A DNA stretch of 64,000 nucleotides, taken from contig NZ_CP030117.1 of the NCBI RefSeq assembly GCF_001039275.2, forward strand, positions 5,063,501 through 5,127,500, in the 5' to 3' direction. Under the pieces are notes generated by a model that was not told the DNA's origin, did not search any database, and saw only the letters and a program-made list of their open reading frames with translations. A program made the translations under genes and the position numbers. Source of the DNA: Brevibacillus brevis (GTDB lineage: Bacteria > Bacillota > Bacilli > Brevibacillales > Brevibacillaceae). Of the stretch, positions 17,460 to 25,810 are shown one piece after another. The number at the start of each line of letters is the position of its first letter. Positions within the stretch are counted from its first letter, which is position 1.

Positions 17460-17488
17460 CAAATAAATAAAGAAGGGTTTCCCCTTCC
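17460..17488 (-). terminator. Weak terminator after the Spo0E-like gene
   Basis: GAAGGG GAAA CCCTTC hairpin followed by TTTATTTATTT on the minus strand, starting at the stop codon. Confidence 0.5.
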
Positions 17489-17709
17489 TATGCAAAATGT
17501 GCATTGTTTTCCATTAGATAAAATCTATAAGCTTTCTTCCGGTTCCCTGCCTTAGACAGACTATGATCGATCTGGTTCAGTTCGTTGTGTAGTTGATCAA
17601 TTTGTATACTGTATTCTAGGACATCTGGATGATCTAACCCAAACTCTAACCCCATATTTACCATACGCTGTCGAAGGAGTTCGATTTTCTCGAGCAAAAC
17701 GTCCCGCAT
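17488..17709 (-). CDS. Spo0E-like sporulation phosphatase
   Basis: A 73-residue two-helix protein. MRDVLLEKIELLRQRMVNMG followed by LDHPDVLEYS, then IQIDQLHNELNQ, is the aspartyl-phosphate phosphatase Spo0E pattern, with S-x-x-x-D (SIQID) replacing the commonest SQELD. Members remove phosphate from Spo0A and delay sporulation. GGAGGAG seven bases before the ATG. Single gene, divergent from mqnE. Phosphatase activity is inferred from the conserved aspartate. Confidence 0.85.
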   Translation of the reverse strand: MRDVLLEKIELLRQRMVNMGLEFGLDHPDVLEYSIQIDQLHNELNQIDHSLSKAGNRKKAYRFYLMENNAHFA

Positions 17710-17880
17710 TTGAAGCTCCTCCTAGTAATAGATCAGGCTTTCTTACTATATTTTACAAGAACAGCTAGAATTTCGCAAACAAAAATTCCTTTATTTCCGA
17801 AAATATACCAAAAATACGACGGTAATGGTTACATTTTTACATTTGCGACTTCCTACAAGAGAGTTGGAGAACTTATGATA

Positions 17881-17909
17881 TTGTTCGTACTTACCAAGAG
17901 GTTTATAAT
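17881..17909 (+). promoter_or_regulatory. Candidate sigma-A promoter of mqnE
   Basis: TTGTTC, 17-base spacer, TATAAT. It leaves a leader of about 130 bases before the mqnE start. The rest of the 336-base gap 17710-18045 shows no other clear signal. Confidence 0.5.
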
Positions 17910-18045
17910 ATAGGTGCTCTTGTTGCCCGAGATTTACTCTATTCCTAAGAGCCTTTCCACTCCCATGGAACGAATATCGATTGGGTACGACTGGATTAAA
18001 GCTCTTTCATCTAAGAACCATTGACTTTGAAAGGAAGTGTTTGGA

Positions 18046-19149
18046 ATGGCGCTTGAAACGATTGCCATACAAGACAAATCTCTCGCCGGAATCGCTGAAA
18101 AAGTTATGCATGGCGAAAGACTTACCTTGGAAGACGGTGTCACCCTTTTTAATTCCAACGATCTTTTGACGATTGGACAATTGGCTAACGTTGTTAACTA
18201 TCGCAAGAATCAGGATAACGTTTACTTTTTGCAAAATCTGTACATCAACCCAACCAACGTATGTGAAGCTCATTGCAAATTCTGTGGCTTCCGCCGCGAT
18301 GAAGGGGATGAAGGTGCCTACACGATGAGCATGGAAGAGTTGCTTCATTATGTAGAAACTCGCTTCCATCCCGGTATCCGTGAATTCCATATCGTTGGCG
18401 GACATAACCAGCACAAGCCATTTGACTACTACCTCGACACCCTTCGTACCTTGAGAAAAGCGTACCCGGATGTGACGATTAAATCGTACACAGGTGCAGA
18501 GATTGAGTTCTTCTCCCGCATCTCCGGTCTATCCATCCGCGAGGTTTTGCAAGAGCTGATGAAAGCTGGTCTCCAAAGCCTTACTGGTGGTGGCGCTGAG
18601 ATTTTGACTGAGCGCTATCGGATGAAAATGAGCCCGGAAAAAGCAAGTACAGACATGTACCTGCAAGTACACCGCACGGCTCATGAGTTAGGCTTGAAAA
18701 CACATACCACCATGCTGTACGGCTCCATCGAGACATTGGAAGAGCGCGTGATCCACATGCTCCGCCTGCGCGAGCTGCAAGATGACACAAACGGCTTCAT
18801 GGTGTTCATTCCATTGGCAGTTCAACCAATCAAAGCAACAGCAGGCATCAAACGCCGCAACTCTGCCATTGATGATTTGAAAACAATGGCGATCAGCCGT
18901 CTGATGCTCGATAACTTCCAGCATATCAAAGCATACTTCATCAATATTGGTACCCAGCTCACTCAACTTTCTCTGCAAATGGGAATTTCCGATGCTCACG
19001 GAACCTTGATCGAGGAGCGCATCAGCCACTCAGCCGGTGCCCTTACCCAGCAAGCTCTGACTGTAGATGAGTTGGTTTGGTTGATCAAAGGCGCAGGAAA
19101 ACGCGCCCTGGAACGTGATACCTTCTACAACGTGATCAAAGAACATTAA
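18046..19149 (+). CDS. mqnE: Aminofutalosine synthase (radical SAM)
   Basis: A 367-residue radical SAM enzyme that joins 3-enolpyruvyl-benzoate derivatives with S-adenosylmethionine to form aminofutalosine, an early step of the futalosine route to menaquinone. The [4Fe-4S]-binding CEAHCKFC (C73, C77, C80) is of the C-x3-C-x2-C type; GAEIEFFSRISG and TGGGAEILTERYR are characteristic of the MqnE/MqnC/CofH group, with MqnE best by overall pattern. ATG behind AAAGGAAG; the GTG three codons earlier is too close to that site. Ends at a strong terminator. Other futalosine genes are not in the window. Confidence 0.9.
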   Translation: MALETIAIQDKSLAGIAEKVMHGERLTLEDGVTLFNSNDLLTIGQLANVVNYRKNQDNVYFLQNLYINPTNVCEAHCKFCGFRRDEGDEGAYTMSMEELLHYVETRFHPGIREFHIVGGHNQHKPFDYYLDTLRTLRKAYPDVTIKSYTGAEIEFFSRISGLSIREVLQELMKAGLQSLTGGGAEILTERYRMKMSPEKASTDMYLQVHRTAHELGLKTHTTMLYGSIETLEERVIHMLRLRELQDDTNGFMVFIPLAVQPIKATAGIKRRNSAIDDLKTMAISRLMLDNFQHIKAYFINIGTQLTQLSLQMGISDAHGTLIEERISHSAGALTQQALTVDELVWLIKGAGKRALERDTFYNVIKEH

Positions 19150-19154
19150 TCCAT

Positions 19155-19200
19155 AAAAAAGCTGATGCTCCAAATCACTTGGGCATCAGCTTTACTATTT
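19155..19200. terminator. Terminator after mqnE
   Basis: AAAAGCTGATGC paired with GCATCAGCTTT, loop of 14; A/T runs on both sides. Confidence 0.85.
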
Positions 19201-19252
19201 TGATACGCGCACGGTTGATCATGCTCCCCAATGAACATCCTAAGAGAACAAT

Positions 19253-19516
19253 CTACAGAGGAAAATCTGCATCCAGCAGCTCTTCTTCCTCCCGTAATTT
19301 ATTCTTGATTTTCACCAGTAATTCATCTGCTGTTGGAGCTTGTACCAATGTGCCGTTTACGAGCGCGAATGGCTCCATGTAGCATTCACCGCAATACCCC
19401 AGACAGCCGTACTCGAGTACGTCCACATCCAGATCAGGATCATTTTCCAATGCATCCACGACGGATTGCGTATAGGAGGAAACATTGCTCGCGCAAAATT
19501 CTACTAGTGGTTTCAT
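19253..19516 (-). CDS. yuzB: YuzB family protein (DUF1450)
   Basis: An 87-residue small protein with the cysteine signature EYGCLGYCGECYMEPFALVN at its centre plus an N-terminal Cys (FCASN), as in the DUF1450/YuzB family. The fold is thought to be thioredoxin-like, and a metal or Fe-S site is plausible; no function is established. In Bacillus yuzB neighbours yutJ and yutI, as here. It diverges from yutJ. Confidence 0.88.
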   Translation of the reverse strand: MKPLVEFCASNVSSYTQSVVDALENDPDLDVDVLEYGCLGYCGECYMEPFALVNGTLVQAPTADELLVKIKNKLREEEELLDADFPL

Positions 19517-19617
19517 CTATTGTCACCTACCGATTATTTCGACATCATCATGTACTTTATTGTACCTCGACTTTAATAAAAATCCAGCGGAGAAAACGGG
19601 AAAAAGATTCTGCTTGC

Positions 19618-19642
19618 ATTTTTAGTGAAAGAGACTAAAAAT
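19618..19642. repeat. Perfect inverted repeat upstream of yutJ
   Basis: ATTTTTAGT, 7-base spacer, ACTAAAAAT, ending 47 bases before the yutJ start. Could be an operator or an mRNA hairpin. Confidence 0.6.
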
Positions 19643-19689
19643 AGAGTGGGTGCTGTAAAAAACGGACAGAAGAAAGGACTAGACCTTCT

Positions 19690-20757
19690 ATGAAACGACT
19701 TGTGATCCTTGGAGGAGGATACGGGGGTCTTCGTATTATTGAGCGAGTCCTGTCCCCTGATTTACCAGATGACGTGTTTATAACCCTCGTAGACCGTATG
19801 CCGTTTCATGGCTTGAAAACAGAGTATTACGCTCTGGCGGCAGGTACTACACCGGAATCTCACCTGCGTGTTACATTTCCAAACGATCCACGCCTGACCG
19901 TCAAATACGGTGAAATTGCTGGCGTGGAATTGGACGAGCAGGTCGTCAATTTTGCTAACGGGGACACCCTTTCCTACGATTGGCTAGTAATCGGATTGGG
20001 TTGTGAGGATCGTTACCATGATATCCCTGGTGCTGATCAATTTACATGTTCGATCCAAACCATGGGAGCTACTCGCAACACATACATGGCAATCAATAAT
20101 GTGAACCCATACGGTACGGTTAGCGTTGTGGGCGGTGGTCTTTCCGGGGTGGAAATGGCTGCTGAGCTGCGCGAGAGCCGTCCCGACCTGAATGTACGCA
20201 TCATCGACCGCGGTCAAAGCATTTTGAGCCCATTCCCGAAAAAGCTTCAGGAATATGCTTCTCAATGGTTCATTGAACACGATGTACAGCTTGTTTCCAT
20301 GGCAAATGTCACTAGCATCGAGCAAGGGATCGTGTACAACCACAACCAGCCTGTTGAAAGTGATGTTATCGTATGGACAGCAGGTATTCAAGCGAACAAA
20401 ATTGTGCGCTCTCTACCGATCGAAACAGACAACATCGGACGCGCCAAACTAAATCAATATCATCAAATCCCGTCCCATACAAACGTGTATGTAGTAGGTG
20501 ACTGTGCAAGCACCATCATCGCGCCGAGCGCGCAAACAGCCGAGATCCAAGGCGATCAAATTGCCATGATGTTGAAAAAAGACATCAAAGGTGAGGAGTA
20601 TCCAGCTTCATTGCCTGCTCTCAAGCACAAAGGCTTCCTCGGTTCCCTCGGCAAAAAGGAAGGCTTTGCCAGCATGGGAAAAATGTCTCTGGTCGGTCAG
20701 ATGGCTCGTGTCATCAAGAGCGGTCAGCTATGGATGTACAAAAAGCATATGGGATAG
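19690..20757 (+). CDS. yutJ: NADH dehydrogenase-like flavoprotein, YutJ type
   Basis: A 355-residue relative of type II NADH dehydrogenase. It has the N-terminal FAD motif LVILGGGYGGLRIIERV, the central NAD fold VSVVGGGLSGVEMAAEL (about 140) and VYVVGDCAST (about 265). It is about 40 residues shorter than YumB and its C-terminal membrane patch is reduced (MARVIKSGQLWMYKKHMG). Electron acceptor not known. AAAGGA stands 11 bases before the ATG. A second paralogue of this family besides yumB in the same window. Confidence 0.88.
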   Translation: MKRLVILGGGYGGLRIIERVLSPDLPDDVFITLVDRMPFHGLKTEYYALAAGTTPESHLRVTFPNDPRLTVKYGEIAGVELDEQVVNFANGDTLSYDWLVIGLGCEDRYHDIPGADQFTCSIQTMGATRNTYMAINNVNPYGTVSVVGGGLSGVEMAAELRESRPDLNVRIIDRGQSILSPFPKKLQEYASQWFIEHDVQLVSMANVTSIEQGIVYNHNQPVESDVIVWTAGIQANKIVRSLPIETDNIGRAKLNQYHQIPSHTNVYVVGDCASTIIAPSAQTAEIQGDQIAMMLKKDIKGEEYPASLPALKHKGFLGSLGKKEGFASMGKMSLVGQMARVIKSGQLWMYKKHMG

Positions 20758-20762
20758 TGCAC

Positions 20763-20800
20763 AAGCCTGTTGGCCGGATGGCCTAACAGGTTTTCTTTTT
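20763..20800 (+). terminator. Terminator after yutJ
   Basis: CCTGTTGGCC/GGCCTAACAGG stem with a GGAT loop, then TTTTCTTTTT. Confidence 0.85.
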
Positions 20801-20868
20801 GTATATAATCTCCAAGCGAAACCCACATAATATCCTAGACCAGAATAACTAGCTTGGAGGTTTTTTCA

Positions 20869-21729
20869 ATGGAACCAAATACATACGGGGATATGAACGA
20901 TACGTTGGCTGACAATTACATGCCGATGACTTCCTTTCGAAGTGGAGTCGAAGAAACAGTCAGACCAGATGTAGAATGCTACACCATTCAAATTGTGAAC
21001 ATCGCACTGATAGGAGATTCAGAATCATGGGTTCTGATAGATGCGGGGATGCCACAATCGGCGGAACAAATCATCGAGATTGCCCGGAAGCGCTTTGGTA
21101 AGGAAGCCAAGCCAAGAGCCATCATGCTTACTCACGGCCATTTCGATCATGTCGGGGCAGTCATCGAGCTCGTAAAAGCGTGGAAGGTTCCTGTCTATGC
21201 CCATTCGCTTGAAATCCCTTATTTGACAGGCCAAAAATCCTATCCGGAGCCAGATGGAACGGTTGAGGGCGGGCTGCTTGCGAAGATGTCGCCGTTGTTT
21301 CCAAATGAACCAATCGATTTGGGCAGCCATGTTCATCCTTTGCCCGAAGACGGGAGTGTTCCCGGAATGCCTGGATGGCGCTGGATACATACACCTGGAC
21401 ATTCGCCAGGGCACATTTCCTTCTTTCGTGATGAAGACAGAACTCTCCTCGCAGGAGACGCTTTTGTTACGGTAAAGCAGGACTCATTGTATCAAGTTGT
21501 GATTCAGCAAAAGCAACTGACCGGTCCTCCTGTTTATCTTACAACCGATTGGCTGGCAGCTCGGCAATCCGTCGAAAAGCTTGCCAATCTCACCCCTGCG
21601 TATGCAATCACCGGTCACGGTCCACCTATGTATGGCGAGGAGCTGGCCGATGGATTGGTCCAATTGGTTGCGGAGTTTGATCGGGTAGCTGTCCCCAAGT
21701 ATGGACGTTATGTGGACAAGGAGATGTAG
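20869..21729 (+). CDS. Metallo-beta-lactamase fold hydrolase
   Basis: A 286-residue MBL-fold enzyme with the metal motif THGHFDHVG (HxHxDH, about 90), then HTPGHSPGHISFF (third His), AGDAF (Asp) and TGHGPPM (last His). The overall pattern resembles glyoxalase II-like/YflN-like proteins; substrate unknown. ATG follows GGAGG by eight bases. Bounded by terminators on both sides, hence monocistronic. Confidence 0.88.
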   Translation: MEPNTYGDMNDTLADNYMPMTSFRSGVEETVRPDVECYTIQIVNIALIGDSESWVLIDAGMPQSAEQIIEIARKRFGKEAKPRAIMLTHGHFDHVGAVIELVKAWKVPVYAHSLEIPYLTGQKSYPEPDGTVEGGLLAKMSPLFPNEPIDLGSHVHPLPEDGSVPGMPGWRWIHTPGHSPGHISFFRDEDRTLLAGDAFVTVKQDSLYQVVIQQKQLTGPPVYLTTDWLAARQSVEKLANLTPAYAITGHGPPMYGEELADGLVQLVAEFDRVAVPKYGRYVDKEM

Positions 21730-21735
21730 GCAGAC

Positions 21736-21776
21736 AAAAAGGCTGACGTCGGAGTGGTATGGACGTCAGCTTTTTA
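21736..21776. terminator. Terminator after the MBL gene
   Basis: AAAGGCTGACGTC/GACGTCAGCTTT, 11-base loop, T5 on the plus strand and A5 on the other side. Confidence 0.85.
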
Positions 21777-21798
21777 TCGTTGGTAAGACGATACCTTC

Positions 21799-22557
21799 CT
21801 ATTCAACCAACTCTGGCCGGAAGCGCTGGGCCAATAATCGCGTAGCTTTCGCAGGATCAATCTCGTATACAAGTAGCTCTTCGCCCCCTGAATCCGCCAC
21901 ACATAGCCGTTCCCCGGTCGGCGAGATCAGCGTCGTCGTCACTTGTTGATTCGGAATCGCGTAGTTCACGCTGGCGAAATAGATGTTGTTTTCCACGCTT
22001 CGGCAAACCATTGCCCCGTTGTAAAAATCGGGATTGCTAACTTCTCCTGTAAACATCGGATGGAAAACGATGCTTGCCCCGCGGCGTGCCGCCCACCGTA
22101 CCGTCTCTGGATATCGCCATCCCTCATGACAAATGACAATGCCAAACGACACATCCTCTATCGTAAACAATTGGCGCCCTTCACCCGGAATATAGTCAAA
22201 CTGATCCTCATCTGGATCGATCTGATTTTTTATTTGCAGTCCAAGATCTTCTCCCTGTTTCCCCACAACAAAGGCGACTAGATGATAGCCGCGCTCATCC
22301 TTCCATTCCATCGGTAAAATGACGGCAAGCTGGCATTCCTTCGCCAGCGCACGAATCTCTTCTAAGGCTCTGCGTTGTACCTCATGATTGTATGCCTCCA
22401 CTTCATAGCCTACACCGCGCAGCCCTGGAATCACCGATTCAGGAAAGCAAATCAGATCGCAATTGTTTTGCGCAGCGTTGATCATCTGCTGTTTGATGAT
22501 CGCTAGCCCTTCCGCCGCTGATTGGGGAAACCTCGTCTGCGCCAAGCCTATTTTCAT
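21799..22557 (-). CDS. Carbon-nitrogen hydrolase (nitrilase superfamily)
   Basis: A 252-residue amidase-type hydrolase. The catalytic triad is visible: Glu in CFPESVIPG (about 40), Lys in LQIKNQIDP (about 110), Cys in GIVICHEGWRYPE (about 145). The length fits branch members such as omega-amidases and N-carbamoyl hydrolases; the substrate cannot be fixed. ATG preceded by AGAGGT. Stands alone; next gene upstream is separated by its own terminator. Confidence 0.88.
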   Translation of the reverse strand: MKIGLAQTRFPQSAAEGLAIIKQQMINAAQNNCDLICFPESVIPGLRGVGYEVEAYNHEVQRRALEEIRALAKECQLAVILPMEWKDERGYHLVAFVVGKQGEDLGLQIKNQIDPDEDQFDYIPGEGRQLFTIEDVSFGIVICHEGWRYPETVRWAARRGASIVFHPMFTGEVSNPDFYNGAMVCRSVENNIYFASVNYAIPNQQVTTTLISPTGERLCVADSGGEELLVYEIDPAKATRLLAQRFRPELVE

Positions 22558-22656
22558 GGGGGATACCTCTTTCTATGGAAGATTTACTAGAGAAAAACAA
22601 GAAAAAAACAGGAATTTTCAATATCATTCCATTATACAAAATAATTCTTCCCATGC

Positions 22657-22688
22657 AAAAAAACCGTCAAGATTATTCCTGACGGTTC
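22657..22688 (-). terminator. Terminator after the 113-residue gene
   Basis: AACCGTCAGG/TTGACGGTT stem followed by T7 on the minus strand. Confidence 0.8.
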
Positions 22689-22703
22689 CCTTATTTTGCT
22701 GGT

Positions 22704-23045
22704 TTATCGCTTTTGGACACGTAAAACTGGTACTTTTTTCGGTTCAAAGGTGTCTGCAAGTACCTTCTCTTGAATAACGTTCAGCTTGAGCAAACTCGAA
22801 ATTTTCCCGGTATCCGCCTTCGACATGAGGCGCCAAAGCGAAGGATCTGGCAAGGCATTGTAAAGGCGTTCATCGTTGTATTCTCGCCGGTCCTGATAGG
22901 AGATCAGCAGCTTGTATTCGCCTTCCTCTGCGCTGCCTGCTTCGCTGTAAGCTTCAAGTAGCTTACTCCGTAGCTCGTTCAATTCTTCCTCTACCTGCTT
23001 TTGAATTTCCTTTAACTCGTAGTAGCGAGCAATCGGTTGGTCCAT
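22704..23045 (-). CDS. Hypothetical helical protein, 113 residues
   Basis: The N-terminal 45 residues form a strongly predicted coiled coil (YYELKEIQKQVEEELNELRS). The C-terminal half has strands around YKLLISYQDRREYNDERLYN and PDPSLWRLMSKADTGKI. The layout resembles small phage or housekeeping proteins such as Gam-like or DUF-type helices, but I cannot name a family. ATG behind a perfect AAAGGAGG. Monocistronic with a terminator. Confidence 0.65.
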   Translation of the reverse strand: MDQPIARYYELKEIQKQVEEELNELRSKLLEAYSEAGSAEEGEYKLLISYQDRREYNDERLYNALPDPSLWRLMSKADTGKISSLLKLNVIQEKVLADTFEPKKVPVLRVQKR

Positions 23046-23125
23046 CCGCTCTTCCTCCTTTGGTTACCCCTGTACCCAAAATCCATATGAGAAAAAGTCG
23101 GTTGGTAGAACCATTCCCTGGCAAC

Positions 23126-23170
23126 GAAAAACAGCCTCCTTTTACATTTCCGTCATAAAAAGGAGGCTGC
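23126..23170 (-). terminator. Terminator after the FG-GAP-like gene
   Basis: CAGCCTCCTTTT/AAAAGGAGGCTG stem followed by T5 on the minus strand. Confidence 0.9.
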
Positions 23171-23189
23171 GTATCAAACTCTATAATTA

Positions 23190-24083
23190 TTACTTTTCAA
23201 TCATCGTGTTGATCGCTTCACCCGGGTGTTTTTTCAAGAAAGTAGAATACTCTACTTCCCATGGATTCCATTTGCCTTCCCCTTGGTAGCCCCAGACGGA
23301 ATTGATCCGAGAAACGGTATCTGTGTTGTTCATTCCTACAAGACGTTGTTCCCCTACCAGCTCAAATGTGCCGTTCGCATCCATATCGACTGGAGTCAAA
23401 GAACCGAATGGATAGGAGAATACAGAAACAGCATCTTCGGTTGGCTGTACTTTGCCTGCTTTGTCATACAGCTTGGCCGCTACGTATACATCCTGGTTGG
23501 CACTCACTTCAAGCGTCAGCGGCTTATCCAAGTGGGAGCCTTTGCCCTCTACTTTAAAGCCATCTACGAATTTCCCCTCGTAGCGAATTCCTTCGTTTTC
23601 CTTTTCACCAAAAATCACGGCTGGCTTGTTGTTTTCAAAGGTAGCAATTACGTGGCTGTAAACGCCGCCGCTTCCGCCAGTTGCTGTTTTCACAAACGCA
23701 TCCGCAACATGATCACCCGTGAAGTCTACGAGAGTCAGCTCGCCTTCATAGCCGCCCAGCTCTTTGATATCCGTTTGGCTATAAGCGCCGGATTTTCCGT
23801 CTTTCACTACGATGTTCATATTGGAGGAATAGATGTCGTCCGCTTTTTCCTTTTCGCCAATCAGGTATACGACGTCATCCTTCTTATCGCCATTCACGTC
23901 AGCCGTTTTTTGATCGATCACATAGGTGTTTTTCGCGAGCTTCAATTCAGCTGCGGCAGAGAACAGCTTTCCTTTTTCAGAGTCTGCGTGGGCTACTTGT
24001 GTATTCATTGCAGAAAATCCAGCTACGCCTACAACTCCTGCAAGCAGCAAATATGTAACAGGCTTCATCCATTTTTTATTCAT
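23190..24083 (-). CDS. Exported protein with DxNGDxxDD repeats (VCBS/FG-GAP-like)
   Basis: A 297-residue secreted protein: signal peptide ending AHA, then three spaced calcium-loop-like motifs, DVNGDKKDDVVYL, DFTGDHVADAFV and DMDANGTFELVG, each inside a strand-loop-strand unit, as in propeller-type FG-GAP/VCBS proteins. Partner or ligand not known. The ATG follows GGAGG by eight bases; the longer frame begins at a GTG that overlaps the site. The 189-base upstream region shows no clear promoter by eye. Confidence 0.75.
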   Translation of the reverse strand: MNKKWMKPVTYLLLAGVVGVAGFSAMNTQVAHADSEKGKLFSAAAELKLAKNTYVIDQKTADVNGDKKDDVVYLIGEKEKADDIYSSNMNIVVKDGKSGAYSQTDIKELGGYEGELTLVDFTGDHVADAFVKTATGGSGGVYSHVIATFENNKPAVIFGEKENEGIRYEGKFVDGFKVEGKGSHLDKPLTLEVSANQDVYVAAKLYDKAGKVQPTEDAVSVFSYPFGSLTPVDMDANGTFELVGEQRLVGMNNTDTVSRINSVWGYQGEGKWNPWEVEYSTFLKKHPGEAINTMIEK

Positions 24084-24272
24084 CGTTATGGCCTCCACTA
24101 TATGGTAAGTTATTGGTTACATTTACTACTATAGGACGAAGCCTGCTCTATTTCGTTACAGAATGTTTACGAATGATATACAAAAAGTAAACAGCACGTT
24201 ACTTGACGTTATCCAGCACACTTTGGAGTGCTGATAGATGAACGGTGTGATTTCAACTGGAATTTAAAATAT

Positions 24273-24306
24273 CAAAAAAACGACCAGACGTAAGCATCTG
24301 GTCGTT
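24273..24306 (-). terminator. Terminator after yuzD
   Basis: AACGACCAGA/TCTGGTCGTT stem, short loop, then T7 on the minus strand. Confidence 0.9.
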
Positions 24307-24310
24307 CCTT

Positions 24311-24646
24311 TTATTCGGCATCTGCTGTCGAAGCAATCGGCTGCACGCCCATGCTCTCCAGCTTTTCATAGATATCCTTTAATTTCGGATTTCCCTCACC
24401 GACAATTTCCCCGGAAATTACGACAAGCGGATACCATAAATCTTCCTCGATAATGCGATTCGCCCAGCTTTTGTCATCGTCTGTCTGCGGCTGTTGAAAG
24501 TCGCTATAAACGATGCGGATGCTGTCACTCCCATACTTGCGAGAGAGTGCCGCCTCCAGCCACTCGGCTGTTTCCTTTGCAGATGGCAAATTGACGCAGC
24601 TTGCGCACAATTGCTCTGTCCCAAAAACCTTGATATCGACAGTCAC
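24311..24646 (-). CDS. yuzD: YuzD family protein
   Basis: A 111-residue protein with a thioredoxin-like fold pattern: VDIKVFGTEQLCASCVNLPSA has a CxxC near residue 14, followed by WLEAALSRKYG and YPLVVISGEIVGEGNPKLKD. This matches YuzD of Bacillus, which neighbours yutJ/yutI. The CASC is at the usual thioredoxin active-site position, so a redox or metal role is plausible but not shown. GTG start behind GGGGGAGGG. Same strand as mccB, 29 bases downstream of it. Confidence 0.88.
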   Translation of the reverse strand: MTVDIKVFGTEQLCASCVNLPSAKETAEWLEAALSRKYGSDSIRIVYSDFQQPQTDDDKSWANRIIEEDLWYPLVVISGEIVGEGNPKLKDIYEKLESMGVQPIASTADAE

Positions 24647-24675
24647 TATATCCGCCCTCCCCCGGGTCAGCTAGC

Positions 24676-25809
24676 TTAGGACAATGCTTGGTCCAGGTCC
24701 TCGATCAAATCCTGAACATCTTCAATACCAACAGAGATCCGCACCAAGCCATCCGTAATGCCCAGTTCAGCACGGCGCTCTGCCGGGATAGAAGCATGTG
24801 TCATGCGTGCAGGTACGCTAATCAAGCTCTCCACTGCACCCAGCGATTCTGCCAGCGTGTAGTATTTTACCTTTGCCAACACTTCGTCAGCACGCTCTGC
24901 GCTGCCTACGTCGAAGGAAATCATACCGCCAAAGCCACGTGCTTGCTTTTGAATCAGCTCATGACCGGAATGGCTGGACAGACCAGGATAGATGACGCGT
25001 TTGATGTCGCTGCGCTCAGACAGCCATTTTGCCAGCGTACGAGCATTGTGCTCATGCTCTTCCATACGAATTCCCAGCGTCTTCATACCGCGCAGCAAGA
25101 GCCAAGAATCTTGTGGTCCAAGCACACCGCCAATAGCATTTTGCACAAAATGGAGGTCTTCGCCCACTTGCGCATCTTTTGCTACGACTAGACCTGCTAC
25201 TACGTCGCTGTGTCCGCCCAAATATTTGGTTGCGCTGTGGAACACGATGTCAGCACCGAGATCCAGCGGATTTTGCCAGTATGGTGTCATGAACGTGTTG
25301 TCTACCACGAGCAGCACGCCTTTTGCTTTTGCGATGCCTGCTAACGCGCTGATGTCGCTTACTTTCAGCAGCGGATTTGTCGGTGTTTCCATAATGATTG
25401 CTTTGGTTTCCGGGCGAATTGCCGCCTCTACCGCTGCCAGATCACTCGTATCTACATAAGTTGCTTCCAGACCCATACGGGAGAAAACACGCGTAACGAC
25501 ACGGTAAGTACCACCGTATACATCGTCACCTACAACGAGATGGTCGCCTTTGTTGAACATGGAGAGGATGGTAGAGAGTGCCGCCATACCAGAACCAAAT
25601 GCAAAGCCGCGTGCGCCGCCTTCGATTTCTGCGATGTACGTTTCCAATGCGTGACGGGTCGGGTTCCCGGTACGGGAGTATTCGAAGCCCTTGTGAACAC
25701 CAATGGCTTCCTGTTTATACGTACTTACCTGGTAAATTGGAACGGATACGGCTCCTGTATGTGGATCTCCATCGATTCCGCCGTGGATCAGACGAGTTTT
25801 GATACGCAT
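24676..25809 (-). CDS. mccB: Cystathionine gamma-lyase/homocysteine gamma-lyase
   Basis: A 377-residue PLP enzyme of the Cys/Met metabolism family that cleaves cystathionine to cysteine, 2-oxobutyrate and ammonia. Motifs: YSRTGNPTR, FGSGMAALS, the pre-lysine strand VVDNTFMTPYWQNPL, and the Schiff-base lysine in HSATKYLGGHSD near residue 195. Together with mccA (one base apart) it makes the reverse transsulfuration pair. Its ribosome site (GGGGGAATT) lies at the mccA stop, so the two are cotranslated. Gamma-synthase cannot be excluded from sequence alone; context favours the lyase. Confidence 0.92.
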   Translation of the reverse strand: MRIKTRLIHGGIDGDPHTGAVSVPIYQVSTYKQEAIGVHKGFEYSRTGNPTRHALETYIAEIEGGARGFAFGSGMAALSTILSMFNKGDHLVVGDDVYGGTYRVVTRVFSRMGLEATYVDTSDLAAVEAAIRPETKAIIMETPTNPLLKVSDISALAGIAKAKGVLLVVDNTFMTPYWQNPLDLGADIVFHSATKYLGGHSDVVAGLVVAKDAQVGEDLHFVQNAIGGVLGPQDSWLLLRGMKTLGIRMEEHEHNARTLAKWLSERSDIKRVIYPGLSSHSGHELIQKQARGFGGMISFDVGSAERADEVLAKVKYYTLAESLGAVESLISVPARMTHASIPAERRAELGITDGLVRISVGIEDVQDLIEDLDQALS

Positions 25810-25810
25810 C

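Noticed and set aside
23226-24134. Open frame of 302 codons on the plus strand
   Set aside because: Antisense to the DxNGD-repeat gene, which has a signal peptide, ribosome site and terminator.
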